From positions 1 through 6,923 of the forward strand of contig JAXHVI010000049.1 of NCBI GenBank assembly GCA_034189195.1: a DNA stretch of 6,923 bases, read 5' to 3'. Made by a program: the position numbers and the translations under genes. How positions within the stretch are numbered: the first letter of the stretch is position 1; every line of letters begins with the position of its first letter. Below the pieces are notes generated by a model that did no database searches, was not told the DNA's origin, and was given only the letters and a program-made list of their open reading frames with translations. Source of the stretch: Desulfosudis sp034189195 (GTDB taxonomy: Bacteria; Desulfobacterota; Desulfobacteria; Desulfobacterales; Desulfosudaceae). Positions 6,381 through 6,923 of this stretch are shown here, in pieces.

Positions 6381-6520
6381 TTGATTGACAAGGAGTTGAT
6401 CGAGGCATACTGCGGCACGGTGTCGCTGCCCTTCGAACCGGACGAGCACCGCGAATCGTTGTAAAGATCGTGGACGACCGGGGCATCGAGCGCCTGAAGA
6501 TTTTGAATCTCCCGGAGTGA
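6381..6520 (+). pseudogene. C-terminal gene fragment, possibly a restriction-modification protein
   Basis: One plus-strand frame reads LIDKELIEAYCGTVSLPFEP until a TAA at 6462-6464. A second frame from 6458 reads VVKIVDDRGIERLKILNLPE and stops with TGA at 6518-6520. Joined across a frameshift near 6455 they make a plausible protein C-terminus. V-K-I-V-D-D-R-G-I-E-x-L-K reminds me of C-termini of DNA methyltransferases or helicases of restriction-modification systems, but this is recollection, not a search. An in-frame TAA just upstream (6363-6365) and no start codon show that it is a fragment. It ends 7 bases before the DUF4258 relic, so the three pieces may once have been one operon. Confidence 0.4.
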
Positions 6521-6527
6521 CCGAGAC

Positions 6528-6775
6528 ATGGATTACGTTCTGTAAGAACATGCCCGGGACGTGCTGGAGAAGCGCCAAATCCAGATCGCCTGGCTGGAGC
6601 AGGCATTGACTGCGCCAGAGATTATCGAGGCCGAGCCGGTGGACGTGGGCCTGGAACATCGTCTTGCACGTATTCCTCAATTCGGAGATCGAGTGTTACG
6701 GGTCATCGTTAACGTCAAGAGAACACCGCCATGTGTGGTAACGGCTTCTTTGATCGAAGGAGGACCATCCCATGA
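6528..6775 (+). pseudogene. DUF4258-family protein, disrupted
   Basis: The frame starts MDYVL, hits a TAA at 6543-6545, then continues in frame as EHARDVLEKRQIQIAWLEQA, VDVGLEHRLARIP and DRVLRVIVNVKRTPPCVVTA. This is the DUF4258 pattern (an H-A-x-x-x-L/M-x-x-R-x-I helix, then a beta sheet ending in V-V-T-A-F-F-D-R-R), a small family resembling RelE/BrnT-like toxins. Near 6747 one base is missing. The expected ending FFDRRRTIP appears in the neighbouring frame and stops with TGA at 6773-6775, overlapping the ATG of the DUF2283 remnant by two bases. The overlap is what an intact DUF4258-DUF2283 pair would show. The stop and the frameshift are independent lesions, so it is not functional unless the sequence is in error. 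Confidence 0.65.
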
Positions 6776-6819
6776 AGTTAAAAGTGGACCGACAAGCCGA
6801 TGTGTCACCGCCGAGATAA
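6772..6819 (+). pseudogene. DUF2283-family remnant, truncated
   Basis: After a strong AAGGAGGA site (6757-6764), ATG at 6772 opens MKLKVDRQADV, the typical start of DUF2283 proteins (M-K-x-x-x-D-x-x-A-D-A-L-Y). After 11 residues the match ends abruptly and the frame closes at TAA 6817-6819, giving 15 residues where the family has about 60-70. DUF2283 genes often follow DUF4258 genes and are thought to be the antitoxin-like partner. A direct repeat, GATAAAAATG, occurs at 6815-6824 and 6840-6849; an internal deletion could explain the loss of the rest of the gene. Confidence 0.6.
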
Positions 6820-6923
6820 AAATGCTATGAAGCTGGCGGGATAAAAATGTTGTTTTCTTTGCTGGTCTTTTCTTCGGATCGATTCGATTTTTAAAAATCT
6901 TCTTCCGTTTTCTTCCTTTATTT
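6820..6923. other. AT-rich tail without a gene
   Basis: No reading frame with a plausible start is seen. The base composition shifts from GC-rich to AT-rich and pyrimidine-rich. It holds a perfect 14-base palindrome, GATTTTTAAAAATC (6886-6899), too short and AT-rich to call as a terminator. Confidence 0.35.

Noticed and set aside
6300..6680. Minus-strand open frame of 126 codons at the right end
   Set aside because: It is antisense to the DUF4258 and upstream relics, which give recognisable peptides; the minus-strand product does not.

Overview
The window looks like a piece of chromosome from a GC-rich, anaerobic deltaproteobacterium (Desulfobacterota, perhaps Desulfobacterales). That placement is an inference from the gene mix: a short pyruvate kinase, a stand-alone five-domain S1 protein, a PflX-type radical SAM protein, a zinc/winged-helix small protein, and remnants of DUF362 and SagB-type nitroreductase genes. 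No rRNA or tRNA gene and no marker that fixes the species was seen.

Layout from left to right. Positions 1-140 are AT-rich without a gene. A small inverted-repeat element (143-252) directly abuts a decayed DUF362 gene (249-440). Pyruvate kinase (534-1961, minus) follows. Next is a frameshifted relic of a SagB-type nitroreductase (about 2094-2518, plus), then a minus-strand pair: an S1-domain RNA-binding protein (3064-4545) and, 59 bp downstream, a two-CBS-domain protein (2525-3004). A divergent promoter region (4546-4728) separates the S1 gene from a small zinc-binding/winged-helix protein (4729-5079, plus). That gene converges, with a 12-bp gap, on a PflX-like radical SAM gene (5092-6174, minus). 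Upstream of the radical SAM gene is a 36-bp almost perfect palindrome (6259-6294). The right end (about 6381-6838) is a graveyard of plus-strand fragments: an unidentified C-terminus resembling a restriction-modification protein, a DUF4258 gene and a DUF2283 gene, all broken.

The five intact genes cover glycolysis (pyk), RNA binding or translation (S1), adenine-nucleotide sensing (CBS), probable transcription control (zinc/winged helix) and a radical SAM enzyme of unknown substrate. They do not form one obvious pathway. The clearest theme is contrast: intact, mostly minus-strand genes are separated by plus-strand pseudogenes of accessory families. No convincing new multi-gene system is visible. 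The best leads are the palindrome, the uncharacterised zinc/winged-helix protein beside the S1 and radical SAM genes, and the decayed DUF4258-DUF2283 module.
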